In this document: piece after piece, positions 18,098-28,024 of the stretch
Layout: each line of letters begins with the position of its first letter
How positions within the stretch are numbered: position 1 is the first letter of the stretch
Translations under genes and position numbers: made by a program
DNA from: an uncultured Desulfuromonadales bacterium
GTDB taxonomy: Bacteria > Desulfobacterota > Desulfuromonadia > Desulfuromonadales > Trichloromonadaceae
NCBI GenBank assembly: GCA_945787465.1
Contig: CALZIZ010000045.1
Location: 1 to 41,304, forward strand
Reading direction: 5' to 3'
Length of the DNA stretch: 41,304 nt
Notes under the pieces: generated by a model
The model's database searches: none
Seen by the model: only the letters and a program-made list of their open reading frames with translations
Told to the model about the DNA's origin: nothing

Positions 18098-18976
18098 ATG
18101 TTGATATTTACCCCCGAAATCCCCATGTCCGATGAAGAGTTCCGCCTGCTGCGCGACCTTGTTTATAAGCACTGCGGGCTTAACTTTACAGAAGATTCCA
18201 AATATCTTCTCGAGAGGCGGCTCGGCAAGCGCCTTCAGCACCATCGGCTGAAAAACTACAAGGATTACTATTACCTGCTGCGGTATAACCGGGACAAGGA
18301 ACAGGAGTTAACCGAGGTGGTCAACTCTTTGACTACCAACGAGACCTATTTCTTTCGAGAGGATTTTCAGCTGCGTTCCTTCACCGAGGAGATTCTCCCT
18401 GAAATCCGCGCCCGAAAGGAGCAGCGTGGCGAGCGCAAACTGCGCATCTGGAGCGCAGGTTGTTCCAGCGGCGAGGAGCCCTATACCCTTGCCATGCTGC
18501 TTCTCGATGATCCAAGCTTTCGTGGCTGGCAGATTGAGATCGTCGGCACCGACATCAGTCAGAAGGTGCTGCAAATCGCCCGAAAGGGACTTTACGGAAC
18601 CAGCTCCTTTCGCAGTACCTCCCCTGATTATCAGCGGCGTTACTTCACCCAAAAGGATGGTAAATTCCAGATCGCTGACCGGGTCAGGGACCTGGTGACC
18701 ATCAGTCATTTGAATCTCTTCGATGCCCCCAAGGTGGCTTTGCTGGGCAAGATGGATGCGATTTTTTGCCGTAATGTCATTATTTATTTCGATATGACTG
18801 GCAAGAAACGGGTCATCGAGAACTTTTTCCAGCGCCTTAAACCTGAAGGCTTTTTGATGCTGGGGCATTCTGAATCGTTGATGAACATCTCAACCGCTTT
18901 TGTGCTGCGTCATTTCAAGCACGACATGGTTTATCAACGCCCTGCAGCGGGGCCCCCCGGTGAGGGGCTGCTATGA
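18098..18976 (+). CDS. cheR: Chemotaxis protein methyltransferase CheR
   Basis: LTTNETYFFRE, IWSAGCSSGEEPYTLAMLL, DAIFCRNVIIYFD, LGHSESL; ATG at 18098 preferred over TTG 18065. Confidence 0.96.
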   Translation: MLIFTPEIPMSDEEFRLLRDLVYKHCGLNFTEDSKYLLERRLGKRLQHHRLKNYKDYYYLLRYNRDKEQELTEVVNSLTTNETYFFREDFQLRSFTEEILPEIRARKEQRGERKLRIWSAGCSSGEEPYTLAMLLLDDPSFRGWQIEIVGTDISQKVLQIARKGLYGTSSFRSTSPDYQRRYFTQKDGKFQIADRVRDLVTISHLNLFDAPKVALLGKMDAIFCRNVIIYFDMTGKKRVIENFFQRLKPEGFLMLGHSESLMNISTAFVLRHFKHDMVYQRPAAGPPGEGLL

Positions 18977-20049
18977 CAGACAACATCCGCATTCTGGTGG
19001 TGGACGATTCTGCCTACAATAGGCGTTCGCTTAGAAAGATGCTTGGCGAGTTGCCGGGCATTGAGGTGGTGGGCGATGCCTGCGACGGCGAAGAGGGGTT
19101 GCGCAAGGTCTTTGATCTGAAACCTGACCTGGTAACCCTTGATCTTGCCATGCCCCGTCTCGATGGCTTTGGTTTTTTACGCATCGTCATGGAGCAATGC
19201 CCGGTTCCGGTAATCGTCATTTCATCCCATTCCGAGGACGAGAATGTCTTTCGCGCCCTTGAACTCGGCGCCGTTGAATTTATTCCCAAACCTTCAAAAA
19301 AGATCACTCCGGAGATTTACCAGGTACGCGAGGAGCTGCTGCGCAAGGTCAGCCAGGCTTCGGGGGCCGACATGCGTAAGGTGCTGGCCCGGCCGGCCAT
19401 CGACCCTCGGCGCAAGGTGCGCAGGCGCCAGGTCGCTTCCCCTCCCCGCAAAAGCTTTGGCGGCGGGGGCATCGGGCACGTGGTCATCGGCTCTTCGACC
19501 GGCGGTCCACCAGCGCTGCAAACGATTTTTTCTGCCATTCAGGAATCTGTTCCTGTTGCCTTCGCCGTCTCGCAGCACATGCCGGCGGTTTTTACCAGGG
19601 CCTTTGCCGAGCGCCTCAATAGATACAGCGCCCTGGAAATTCGCGAGGCGCAAAGCGGCGATATCATGACGCCCGGCAGGGTCCTGGTCGCCCCCGGGGG
19701 CTGTAACCTGGTCTTTGACAGGCGCCGGGAAGAGGTTTGCGTGCAGGTCGTCGATCCCGGCTCAGCGCAGCGTTACGTGCCCTCGGTCGATGTCATGTTC
19801 AGTTCGGCCGGGGAGATTTTTAAAAAAGATCTTCTTGGGGTTGTGTTGACCGGGATGGGCAACGACGGTGCCCAAGGTACTATTGATATTAAAAAGTGCG
19901 GTGGGCAGGTGCTTGCCGAGGCTGAAGAGTCAAGTGTCGTGTTCGGCATGCCGAGAGAAGCTATAGCGACCGGCCAGGTTGATAAGGTCGTACCTCTACC
20001 GCTGATGTGCCGGGAGATTTTTCGGCGTTGCAATCTGGCATCGCAATAA
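18973..20049 (+). CDS. cheB: Chemotaxis response regulator protein-glutamate methylesterase CheB
   Basis: REC domain (VVDDSAYNRRSLRKML...DLVTLDLAMPRLDG) plus methylesterase motifs IGSSTGGPPALQ, QHMPAVFTRAFAERL, LTGMGNDGAQG; ATGA overlap with cheR. Confidence 0.97.
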   Translation: MTDNIRILVVDDSAYNRRSLRKMLGELPGIEVVGDACDGEEGLRKVFDLKPDLVTLDLAMPRLDGFGFLRIVMEQCPVPVIVISSHSEDENVFRALELGAVEFIPKPSKKITPEIYQVREELLRKVSQASGADMRKVLARPAIDPRRKVRRRQVASPPRKSFGGGGIGHVVIGSSTGGPPALQTIFSAIQESVPVAFAVSQHMPAVFTRAFAERLNRYSALEIREAQSGDIMTPGRVLVAPGGCNLVFDRRREEVCVQVVDPGSAQRYVPSVDVMFSSAGEIFKKDLLGVVLTGMGNDGAQGTIDIKKCGGQVLAEAEESSVVFGMPREAIATGQVDKVVPLPLMCREIFRRCNLASQ

Positions 20050-20052
20050 CGG

Positions 20053-20907
20053 ATGGCTGCCTCTGAGGACAGGAGATCCCCGATGATGGAACCGGAAGAC
20101 GAAAAGGGTTCGGCAAAAAAAGTCGAAGAATTCCTGCAGGTATTTAAAAAGGGCGCAGAATTCACCCAGGAACTGCTCAAGGAAAACGAGCGCTTGCGTT
20201 ACCAGATTCTGCAGCTAAGGCAAGGTCCTCACCAGAGCCCGCCTGCTCCTGATGGTTCGGAGGTTGCTGCGCTCAAGAAGCAGATTGAGGACCTTGAGAG
20301 GGATAAACAGGAAATCCTCGATCGAATCAAGCAGATTCAGCAGGAAAACCACGATTTCGCTAATCGCTATGTTGAAATCGAATCCGAAAACAACAACCTG
20401 GCCAATCTCTATATCGCCTCATTTCAATTGCACTCGACCCTCGATTTTCGCGAAGTGCTGCAGGTGATCATGGAGATTGTCATTAATCTCATCGGCGCTG
20501 AAGAATTTGCCATTCTGCTGCATGACGAAAAGACCAATCGGCTCCAGGCTGTGTCGGCCGAAGGGGTAGACAAAGCCGAGCTGCCCTCGGTTGGTCTTGG
20601 CGAAGGGGTTATCGGTGAGGTGGCACAGACGGGTGAGAGCTACTTCTTTGCGAACATCGAGGACTACCAGGAAGATTTTTCCCACCCCATGGTCTGCATT
20701 CCCCTGAAAATCAAAGACCACGTGATCGGGGTGATTGTCATCTACAAGCTCCTGGTCCAAAAAAATCGTTTTGCCGAGGTTGATTTTGAGCTTTTCACCC
20801 TGCTGGCCGGTCATGCCGCTACGGCCATTTTCTCTTCAAAGCTCTATTCCGAATCTGAACGCAAGCTCTCGACCATTCAGGGGTTCATTGAGCTTTTGAC
20901 CAAATAG
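20053..20907 (+). CDS. Soluble coiled-coil/GAF-domain protein
   Basis: Heptad-rich region EVAALKKQIEDLERDKQEILDRIKQIQQENHDFANRYVEIESENNNLANLYIASFQLHSTLDFREVLQVIMEI followed by a GAF-like domain; no transmembrane stretch or MCP hairpin seen. Confidence 0.86.
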   Translation: MAASEDRRSPMMEPEDEKGSAKKVEEFLQVFKKGAEFTQELLKENERLRYQILQLRQGPHQSPPAPDGSEVAALKKQIEDLERDKQEILDRIKQIQQENHDFANRYVEIESENNNLANLYIASFQLHSTLDFREVLQVIMEIVINLIGAEEFAILLHDEKTNRLQAVSAEGVDKAELPSVGLGEGVIGEVAQTGESYFFANIEDYQEDFSHPMVCIPLKIKDHVIGVIVIYKLLVQKNRFAEVDFELFTLLAGHAATAIFSSKLYSESERKLSTIQGFIELLTK

Positions 20908-20920
20908 TCCGGGAGGGGCC

Positions 20921-21301
20921 ATGGTGCAATACAGAATCCTGATTGTAGAAGACTCGCCGACCATGCGTCAGTTGATTGCCTTTGCCCTGAAGCGGGTTCG
21001 GGAATTTATCATCGACGAAGCCGGCGACGGGGTCGACGGCTTGAAAAAGCTATCCAGCGTCAAGTATGATCTCATTCTGACCGACATCAATATGCCGATC
21101 ATGGACGGTTTGAAGCTGGTCAGTCTGGCTCGCAACGATCCCGGGTACAAGGATGTGCCCATTGTCATCATTTCCACCGAAGGGGCCGTTGAGGATCGGG
21201 AGCGGGCGTTGGCCCTGGGGGCCAACGAATATATCACCAAGCCCGTTCAGCCGGCCAAGGTGCTTGAAACCGCCCGTCGACTGCTGGGTCTCCAGCCCTG
21301 A
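20921..21301 (+). CDS. Single-domain response regulator (CheY-like)
   Basis: YRILIVEDSPTMRQLIAFAL...YDLILTDINMPIMDGLKLV...IISTEG...YITKPV. Confidence 0.94.
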   Translation: MVQYRILIVEDSPTMRQLIAFALKRVREFIIDEAGDGVDGLKKLSSVKYDLILTDINMPIMDGLKLVSLARNDPGYKDVPIVIISTEGAVEDRERALALGANEYITKPVQPAKVLETARRLLGLQP

Positions 21302-21345
21302 TTCCCATCCCGAACCAGAAAAATACGCCCGTCCTTTGCTGAGGG

Positions 21346-21375
21346 TTGACAATTCACTGAAATTTTATGTTTAAT
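21346..21375 (+). promoter_or_regulatory. Predicted sigma70-type promoter upstream of infA
   Basis: TTGACA (21346-21351), 18-nt spacer, TTTAAT (21370-21375). Confidence 0.6.
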
Positions 21376-21457
21376 ATCCAGCTTGGATGTTAAAATGAGT
21401 TTGAGTTCAGGAAATTTTAAAATCTCCTGTCCAAACGCCACTCACAAGGAGGAACCT

Positions 21458-21676
21458 TTGGCTAAAGAAGAAGCTATTGAAGTCGAAGGGGAGGTCATAG
21501 AACCCCTTCCCAACGCCATGTTCAGGGTGAAACTGGATAATGGCCATGTTGTTCTGGCCCACATTTCGGGCAAAATGCGCAAGTTTTATATCCGCATTCT
21601 CCCTGGAGACCGGGTCACCGTCGAACTCTCGCCCTACGACCTGACCAGGGGACGCATCACCTACCGGGAGAAATAA
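21458..21676 (+). CDS. infA: Translation initiation factor IF-1 with TTG start
   Basis: AAGGAGG at 21447-21453, then TTG GCT AAA GAA GAA...; gives a 72-aa product (M)[74 protein letters not shown] track adds 25 spurious residues. Confidence 0.93.
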   Translation: MAKEEAIEVEGEVIEPLPNAMFRVKLDNGHVVLAHISGKMRKFYIRILPGDRVTVELSPYDLTRGRITYREK

Positions 21677-21844
21677 GCGACGGAAGCACAGTGTCTGGGT
21701 GCCGGCCAAGGTGGGGGGCTATGCCCCCCGTTTGAAAGTGGTCGCCGCTTTTATGGTGACCCTTGATAAAGGTTGTTGTGTGCATACCGGCATTGGCCGG
21801 TATTCCTGTTTTATGTAGGTTGCCGCAAAGGCCGCGGAGGATTC

Positions 21845-24400
21845 ATGGAAGAGCGTTATAATCCGTCAGCAATAGAAGAAAAATGGCAAAAGACCTGGGA
21901 GCAGCAGAAAACCTTCAAGGTCACTGAACAGAGCGCCAAACAGAAATACTACCTTCTCGAGATGTTCCCCTATCCCTCGGGGCGGATTCACATGGGCCAT
22001 GTCCGCAATTACTCCATCGGCGATGTGGTGGCCCGTTTCAAGCGCTTGCAGGGTTTTAACGTTCTTCACCCCATGGGTTGGGATGCCTTTGGCATGCCCG
22101 CTGAAAATGCCGCTATTCAGCACGGCACCCACCCGGCCAAATGGACCTACGAAAATATCGACAACATGCGGGCCCAGCTCAAAAAAATGGGCCTTTCTTA
22201 TGACTGGGACCGCGAGTTCGCCACCTGCGATGTCGATTATTACAAGTGGGAACAGCTGATTTTTCTCAAGATGTTCGAGAAGGGGCTGGCTTACAAAAAA
22301 AGCTCCTCGGTGAACTGGTGCCTCTCATGTCAAACCGTGCTGGCCAATGAGCAGGTCGAGGATAACTGCTGCTGGCGCTGCGACAACGAAGTCGCGCAAA
22401 AGGAACTGGAACAATGGTTCTTTAAGATCACCGATTACGCCCAGGAGCTTCTCGACGACACCGAACGCCTGCCTGGCTGGCCCGAGCCGGTGTTAACCAT
22501 GCAGCGTAACTGGATCGGTCGCTCCATCGGTTGCGAGATCGAATTTCCCCTCGAGCACAGCCTGAAGAAGATCAAGGTCTTCACCACCCGTCAGGACACC
22601 CTGTTCGGCGCGACATTCATGAGTCTGGCCCCCGAGCACCCCATGGCTGCAGAACTTGCCACCGCCGAGCACAAAGAGGCCGTTGAGGCTTTTATCGCCA
22701 AGGTCAGGCGCCAGGACAAGGCCAAGCGAACCAGTGACGAACTGGAAAAAGAAGGGGTCTTTACCGGCTCGTACTGCATTAACCCGGTCACCCGGAAGAA
22801 GATGCCGGTGTTTCTGGCCAACTTCGTCCTGATGGATTACGGCACTGGTGCGGTCATGGCTGTCCCTGCCCATGACCAGCGCGACTTCGAATTCGCCGCC
22901 AGATACGATCTGCCCTTGACGGTTGTCATCCAACCCGAAGGCGACAAGCTCGACCCCGCCACCATGGCCGAAGCCTGGACCGGTCCCGGGATGCTGGTCA
23001 ACTCGGGGCAGTTCGACGGGCTGGACAACGAGGGAGCCAAAGAAAAGATTGCCGCCTACCTTCAGGATGAGGGAATCGGTCAGAAAACCGTTAATTTCCG
23101 CTTGCGGGACTGGGGTGTTTCGCGTCAGCGCTACTGGGGGACGCCGATTCCGGTCATCTACTGCGACGTCTGCGGAGTAGTGCCGGTCCCCGAAACCGAA
23201 CTGCCGGTGGTGCTGCCCACCGATGTTGAATTTACCGGGGAGGGCGGAAGCCCCCTTGCCAAGTTCGATTCCTTCCGCAACGCGACCTGCCCGCAATGCG
23301 GCGAGGTTGCCCGCCGTGAGACAGACACCTTCGATACCTTTGTCGAAAGTTCCTGGTATTTTGCCCGCTATGCCTGCTCCGGCTTTCCCTCCGGGCCCAT
23401 CGACCGGCAGGCCGCCGAATACTGGCTGCCCGTCGATCAGTACATCGGTGGTATCGAGCATGCGGTCATGCACCTGCTTTACGCCCGCTTTTTCACCAAG
23501 GTGCTGCGGGATCTGGGCATGATGAGGGTGGATGAGCCCTTTACCAACCTGCTCACCCAGGGGATGGTCTGCAAAGAGACCCGCAGCTGCCCTGAACATG
23601 GCTGGCTGTTTCCCGAAGAACTGGTGGACGACAAATGCGTTAAATGCGGCAAGGATGCCGCCGTCGGGCGCACAGAAAAGATGAGCAAGTCGAAGAAAAA
23701 CGTCATCGACCCCGACGGTCTTATCGAGCGTTACGGGGCAGATACGGCACGGCTTTTTTCTCTTTTTGCCGCTCCGCCCGAAAAAGACCTGGAGTGGAAC
23801 GAACAGGGCGTTGAGGGGTGTTACCGGTTTCTCAATCGTGTCTGGCGGGCGGTCTTGGAGAATCTCGAGATTATCCGGGATGCCCAGGCGCCCTCTGAAG
23901 CTCAGGGGGAGGCCCAGGTGCTGCGCCGGTTGACCCATCGCACCATCAAGAAGGTCACCGAGGACATCGACGGCCGATTCCATTTCAACACCGCTATAGC
24001 TGCAATCATGGAGCTGGTTAACGGAATCTACGGATTCCAGGCCAAGCAAGCGCACCCCGAAGTGCTTCGTGAGGCACTCGAAGCCGCGGTGCGTCTGCTT
24101 GCCCCTTTTGTCCCCCATGTCGCCGAGGAGCTTTGGAGCAGTCTCGGTCACGAACAGAGCCTGGAGCAGGTCGGATGGCCGAACTGGGATCAGGGGGCAA
24201 TGGTGGAGGACGAGAAACTAATCGTTGTTCAGGTCAATGGCAAGGTCCGCGGCAAGGTCACCGTGGCAGCAGATGCCGATGAGCAAACTGTAAAACAGAT
24301 TGCTCTTGATGATCCGAACGTGGCGCGGTTTATCGAGGGTAAGACCTTGCGCAAGGTTATAGTCGTGCCAGGCCGCCTGGTGAACGTGGTGGTTTCCTGA
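21845..24400 (+). CDS. leuS: Leucyl-tRNA synthetase
   Basis: [50 protein letters not shown] 21845 gives the usual N-terminus [15 protein letters not shown]. Confidence 0.97.
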   Translation: MEERYNPSAIEEKWQKTWEQQKTFKVTEQSAKQKYYLLEMFPYPSGRIHMGHVRNYSIGDVVARFKRLQGFNVLHPMGWDAFGMPAENAAIQHGTHPAKWTYENIDNMRAQLKKMGLSYDWDREFATCDVDYYKWEQLIFLKMFEKGLAYKKSSSVNWCLSCQTVLANEQVEDNCCWRCDNEVAQKELEQWFFKITDYAQELLDDTERLPGWPEPVLTMQRNWIGRSIGCEIEFPLEHSLKKIKVFTTRQDTLFGATFMSLAPEHPMAAELATAEHKEAVEAFIAKVRRQDKAKRTSDELEKEGVFTGSYCINPVTRKKMPVFLANFVLMDYGTGAVMAVPAHDQRDFEFAARYDLPLTVVIQPEGDKLDPATMAEAWTGPGMLVNSGQFDGLDNEGAKEKIAAYLQDEGIGQKTVNFRLRDWGVSRQRYWGTPIPVIYCDVCGVVPVPETELPVVLPTDVEFTGEGGSPLAKFDSFRNATCPQCGEVARRETDTFDTFVESSWYFARYACSGFPSGPIDRQAAEYWLPVDQYIGGIEHAVMHLLYARFFTKVLRDLGMMRVDEPFTNLLTQGMVCKETRSCPEHGWLFPEELVDDKCVKCGKDAAVGRTEKMSKSKKNVIDPDGLIERYGADTARLFSLFAAPPEKDLEWNEQGVEGCYRFLNRVWRAVLENLEIIRDAQAPSEAQGEAQVLRRLTHRTIKKVTEDIDGRFHFNTAIAAIMELVNGIYGFQAKQAHPEVLREALEAAVRLLAPFVPHVAEELWSSLGHEQSLEQVGWPNWDQGAMVEDEKLIVVQVNGKVRGKVTVAADADEQTVKQIALDDPNVARFIEGKTLRKVIVVPGRLVNVVVS

Positions 24401-24909
24401 TGCGTTTGGGGGTATTGCTGGTTCTGGTTTTTGCCGTCCTGTCCGGGTGTGGTTATCATCTGCCCGGACAGGGCAGCGACCTGCCGGGGAATATCCGCAC
24501 CCTTTATATCGAACTGTTCACCAATCAGACCTTTGAGCCGTCCCTGGAAAACCTGGTGACCAACGACCTTTCCGAACAGTTCGCCCGCAAGAGGTCGCTG
24601 CGCCTGGTTGAAGATCCATCCCGGGCCGATGCCGTTCTCTCCGGCGCTATTGCCGGGTATTCTACCGCTGCAGCCTCCTATGACCGTACCGACCGAATCA
24701 CCGAATATCGCGCCACCATGAAGGTCAGCGCCGTGTTGAGACGGTTCCGAGACGACAAAATCCTCTGGAAGGGGACGGTCTCCTGGTCCGAAGAATATCC
24801 TGCGGATCTCGATAAGGCGGCCCAAGAAGATAACGAAGCTGCGGCCATTGAACGGATCAGCGAGCGAGTGGCCGAAGAGCTGTTCTTCCGCATCACCGAC
24901 AACTTTTGA
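24400..24909 (+). CDS. lptE: LPS-assembly lipoprotein LptE
   Basis: Signal peptide with lipobox LSGC, GYHLPGQGSDLPGNIRTLYIELFTNQTFEP; TGATG overlap with leuS; upstream of holA. Confidence 0.88.
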   Translation: MRLGVLLVLVFAVLSGCGYHLPGQGSDLPGNIRTLYIELFTNQTFEPSLENLVTNDLSEQFARKRSLRLVEDPSRADAVLSGAIAGYSTAAASYDRTDRITEYRATMKVSAVLRRFRDDKILWKGTVSWSEEYPADLDKAAQEDNEAAAIERISERVAEELFFRITDNF

Positions 24910-25916
24910 ACAAGAGTGGCATGACCCCGGCAGAGCTTCTAAAATCTATCCGAAACCGGGATTTTCCGTCCCTGGTCTTTCTCTATGGCAGCGAAAGCTT
25001 TACTCTTGAGAAGGCGCAGCGGCGCTTGATCGATGCGGTGATACCTGCAGAGGGACGGGATTTTAACCTGAACCGCTATCATGGCAAAGACTGCGATGCC
25101 GCTGCGGTTCTGGATACCGCCAGAACCTTTCCGGTTTTCGCCTCGCACCGTTTGGTGTTGGTCAAGGACGCCCACCAGCTCAATGCCTTCCAGCTTGAAA
25201 AATTTCTCGACTACCTGCGCGATCCCGTTCCCGAGACAGTGCTGGTATTTACCGCCGAAAAAATCGACGGGCGGAAAAAATTTTTTCAGGAATTCAAAAA
25301 GCGCGGGGCACTGGTCGAATTCAAAAAACTCTACGACAATCAGATCCCCGGGTTTATCCGTGAGCAGGCTAAAGAGGCCGGGCGCAGCTTTACCGAGGAT
25401 GCGCTGCGGCTTTTCTGCCGCCGGGTCGGAACACACCTCCAGGAAATCCACGCCGAACTGGTCAAGTTGTTCGATTATCTTGGGGAGCGCACCCTGGTCG
25501 ACGTGGCCGATGTGGCCGCGGTGGTCTCTGATACCCGGGTTGACAGCGTGTTCGATTTTACTGACGCCTTGGGCAAACGCAATCGTGCAGAAGCCTTGCG
25601 CCTGCTAGGTCGCATCATGAATGAGGGCAGCGCACCGCTGCTGATTCTCTCCATGATGGTCCGACACTTTCGTCAGCTGTGGAAAACCAGAGAATTGGTA
25701 GAGCAGGGGGTCGGTAGTCGGGATATCGCACGGCGGGTTGGCATCAACCCCTATTTCGTTGATGGTCTGGTGAGCCAATGCCGGGGCTTTTCAATGGGCG
25801 AATACCGGCAACTCTTCGTCCGGTTTCTGGAAACCGATCTGGCACTTAAATCGAGCGGGGCGAACGCCGCAGCCCTGCTCGAACAATTGGTACTGGGGAT
25901 TGGGACCAGCAGGTAG
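24906..25916 (+). CDS. holA: DNA polymerase III subunit delta
   Basis: SLVFLYGSESFTLEKAQRRLIDAVIP, FTDALGKRNRAEALRLLGRIMNEGSAPLLILSMMVRHFRQLWKTREL; TTG 24906 or ATG 24921 start. Confidence 0.92.
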   Translation: MNKSGMTPAELLKSIRNRDFPSLVFLYGSESFTLEKAQRRLIDAVIPAEGRDFNLNRYHGKDCDAAAVLDTARTFPVFASHRLVLVKDAHQLNAFQLEKFLDYLRDPVPETVLVFTAEKIDGRKKFFQEFKKRGALVEFKKLYDNQIPGFIREQAKEAGRSFTEDALRLFCRRVGTHLQEIHAELVKLFDYLGERTLVDVADVAAVVSDTRVDSVFDFTDALGKRNRAEALRLLGRIMNEGSAPLLILSMMVRHFRQLWKTRELVEQGVGSRDIARRVGINPYFVDGLVSQCRGFSMGEYRQLFVRFLETDLALKSSGANAAALLEQLVLGIGTSR

Positions 25917-25923
25917 GGGGAAT

Positions 25924-25952
25924 AAAAAAAGGGGCCTTGAAGGCCCCTTTTT
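25924..25952. terminator. Bidirectional rho-independent terminator between convergent holA and rpsT
   Basis: AAAAAAAGGGGCCTTGAAGGCCCCTTTTT: GC stem flanked by A tract and T tract. Confidence 0.85.
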
Positions 25953-25958
25953 CATGTC

Positions 25959-26222
25959 TTACTGAATTGCATTCACCAGTTTGACCAGGCGGGAAATCTT
26001 GCGGCTGGCCGTCGCTTTGTGAATGACACCCTTGGTGGCTGCCTTGTCGATGAAGGGAACCGCCTTTTCCAGGGCTGTTTTCGCTGCTTCGGCATCTTCG
26101 TTGGCCACGGCCACGCGAACCATTTTAACAAAGCTTCTCATGGTCGAGCGAATGTGGGTGTTGCGAGCGGTACGAACGGCAGCTTGCTTGTTTCTTTTGA
26201 TGGCAGACTTGTGATTAGCCAA
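25959..26222 (-). CDS. rpsT: 30S ribosomal protein S20
   Basis: [35 protein letters not shown]...[20 protein letters not shown]. Confidence 0.97.
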   Translation of the reverse strand: MANHKSAIKRNKQAAVRTARNTHIRSTMRSFVKMVRVAVANEDAEAAKTALEKAVPFIDKAATKGVIHKATASRKISRLVKLVNAIQ

Positions 26223-26279
26223 GGTAACAACCTCCGAGAAAGTTAGTAGTTTTTTATTTCCCTGTTTTTAATGACGTGA

Positions 26280-26308
26280 TTTATAGCACCTGAATCGGCC
26301 TCAGTCAA
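26280..26308 (-). promoter_or_regulatory. Predicted sigma70-type promoter for rpsT
   Basis: On the minus strand TTGACT - 17 nt - TATAAA, upstream of rpsT. Confidence 0.65.
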
Positions 26309-26448
26309 GTTAAAAAAATTCCAATCAATTCTAAATAGATGCGTATGATTAGGTGCTTAGCCAAGAGACATGTCGGATTAACTAAAAATAATCCTAAAAC
26401 GCAAGCAATCGAACTCCATATTTTGGTTTATCGGGAGGAGGGCGGACC

Positions 26449-28023
26449 ATGAGTCGCTCAGAAAAACGCCAGATTTCCAAGGCAACGGGCATCATGGGCC
26501 TCGCCACCTTATGCAGCCGGGTGGCCGGATTGGTTCGGGATATGGTTGTCGCCGGCCTGTTCGGGGCCGGGTTTGGTACCGATGCCTTTTTTATGGCTTT
26601 TACCATTCCCAATCTTCTGCGGAGGTTTTTCGGCGAAGGTTCGCTCACCGCCGCCTTCGTGCCGACCTTCTCTGAGGTTCAGCAACGCCAGGGCGAAGAG
26701 GAGGCCAACCGCATTGCCGGTATTTGCTGGACTCTGCTGCTGCTGGTGATGGCTGCAGTCGTGATTGTCGGTATTCTTGGCTCTCCCCTGGTGGTGCGCT
26801 TTATCGGCTTTGGCTTTGGCGCCGTCGAGGGCAAGCTTGCCCTGACCGACAGCCTGAACCGCATCATGTTTCCCTATATCTTTTTTGTCAGCCTGCTGGC
26901 CTTGCTGACGGGGATCCTTAATGTTCGGGGTCATTACTTTCTGCCTGCCTTGTCGCCGCTGTTTCTGAATCTGACCATGATTGTTTGCGCGCTCTCGCTT
27001 ACAGGCCTGTTTGCCGTGCCGATCAAGGCCCTTGCCATAGGGGTGCTTCTCGGCGGAGCGGTGCAACTGCTAATGCAGGTGCCGGTGCTTCGACAAAAAG
27101 GCATTCGGCTGCGTCTTGATTTTAATTTTCGCGATCCGGTGGTGGTTCGAATTGTCAGACTGATGATTCCAGGTATCGCAGGGGTGGCGATTTATCAGAT
27201 CAACGTAGTGGTAACACGTTTACTTGCCTCTTTTCTGCCAGAAGGCAGCGTGTCTTACCTTTACTACGGCCAACGGCTGTTTGAATTTCCCCAGGGGATC
27301 TTTATTGTCGCCCTGGCCCAGGCTGTCTTGCCCGCCATGAGCCGCCAGGCCAGCTCCGAGAACCTTGAGGGGCTGCGTGATTCCCTCGGGTTCGCGCTGG
27401 CCTTAATTGCCCTGGTGACCATTCCTGCGGCTGCTGGCCTGGTGCTGTGCGCCGTGCCGATCTACAGCCTGTTTTTCATGAAAGGGGCTTTTGGCTTCGA
27501 AGAGGTTCGCCAGACATCGCTGGCATTAATGGTCTACGCGCCGGGGTTGCTGTTTCTTGGGGTCAGCAGGGTGGTGGTGCCTGCCTTCTATGCCCTTAAG
27601 GATACCCGGACTCCGGTGCGTATTTCTTTCTGGACGCTGCTGGTCAATGCCGGCCTCGGGCTAATGCTGATGCAGGGGCTTGCTCATGTCGGACTGGCCC
27701 TGGCCCTGACCTTGGCCACTGTATTTAACTGCCTGGTGCTGCTGGTGGCCCTGCGGCGAAAAATCGGCCCCCTGGGCCTGGGTCGAGTGGCTGCCTCGTT
27801 GGCCAAAATTGTCCCGGCCACCGCGCTTATGAGCTGGGTGGTCTGGGCGATCCTTGGGCTTGGGCAGTGGCAGGTTGCCGGGCAGGTGGCGGTAAACGGG
27901 CTCGTTCTTGGCGCTGCCGTATCTGTTGGGGCCCTGGTGTATGGGGTCACCTGTACAGTGTTGAGGGTTCCCGAGGCAAGCAGCGCCTTTGACATGGTCA
28001 GAAAGAAGCTGGGGAGAGCATAG
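26449..28023 (+). CDS. murJ: Lipid II flippase MurJ (MviN)
   Basis: TGIMGLATLCSRVAGLVRDMVVAGLFGAGFGTDAFFMAFTIPNLLRRFFGEGSLTAAFVPTF; polytopic membrane protein. Confidence 0.96.
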   Translation: MSRSEKRQISKATGIMGLATLCSRVAGLVRDMVVAGLFGAGFGTDAFFMAFTIPNLLRRFFGEGSLTAAFVPTFSEVQQRQGEEEANRIAGICWTLLLLVMAAVVIVGILGSPLVVRFIGFGFGAVEGKLALTDSLNRIMFPYIFFVSLLALLTGILNVRGHYFLPALSPLFLNLTMIVCALSLTGLFAVPIKALAIGVLLGGAVQLLMQVPVLRQKGIRLRLDFNFRDPVVVRIVRLMIPGIAGVAIYQINVVVTRLLASFLPEGSVSYLYYGQRLFEFPQGIFIVALAQAVLPAMSRQASSENLEGLRDSLGFALALIALVTIPAAAGLVLCAVPIYSLFFMKGAFGFEEVRQTSLALMVYAPGLLFLGVSRVVVPAFYALKDTRTPVRISFWTLLVNAGLGLMLMQGLAHVGLALALTLATVFNCLVLLVALRRKIGPLGLGRVAASLAKIVPATALMSWVVWAILGLGQWQVAGQVAVNGLVLGAAVSVGALVYGVTCTVLRVPEASSAFDMVRKKLGRA

Positions 28024-28024
28024 G

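Noticed and set aside
21713-21729. GGGGGG-CTATG-CCCCCC hairpin between infA and leuS as a terminator
   Set aside because: Strong stem but no convincing T tract afterwards; function unclear, so not called as a terminator.
22493-24151. 552-aa minus-strand ORF opposite leuS
   Set aside because: Fully antisense to leuS, no recognisable domain; mirror of codon bias.
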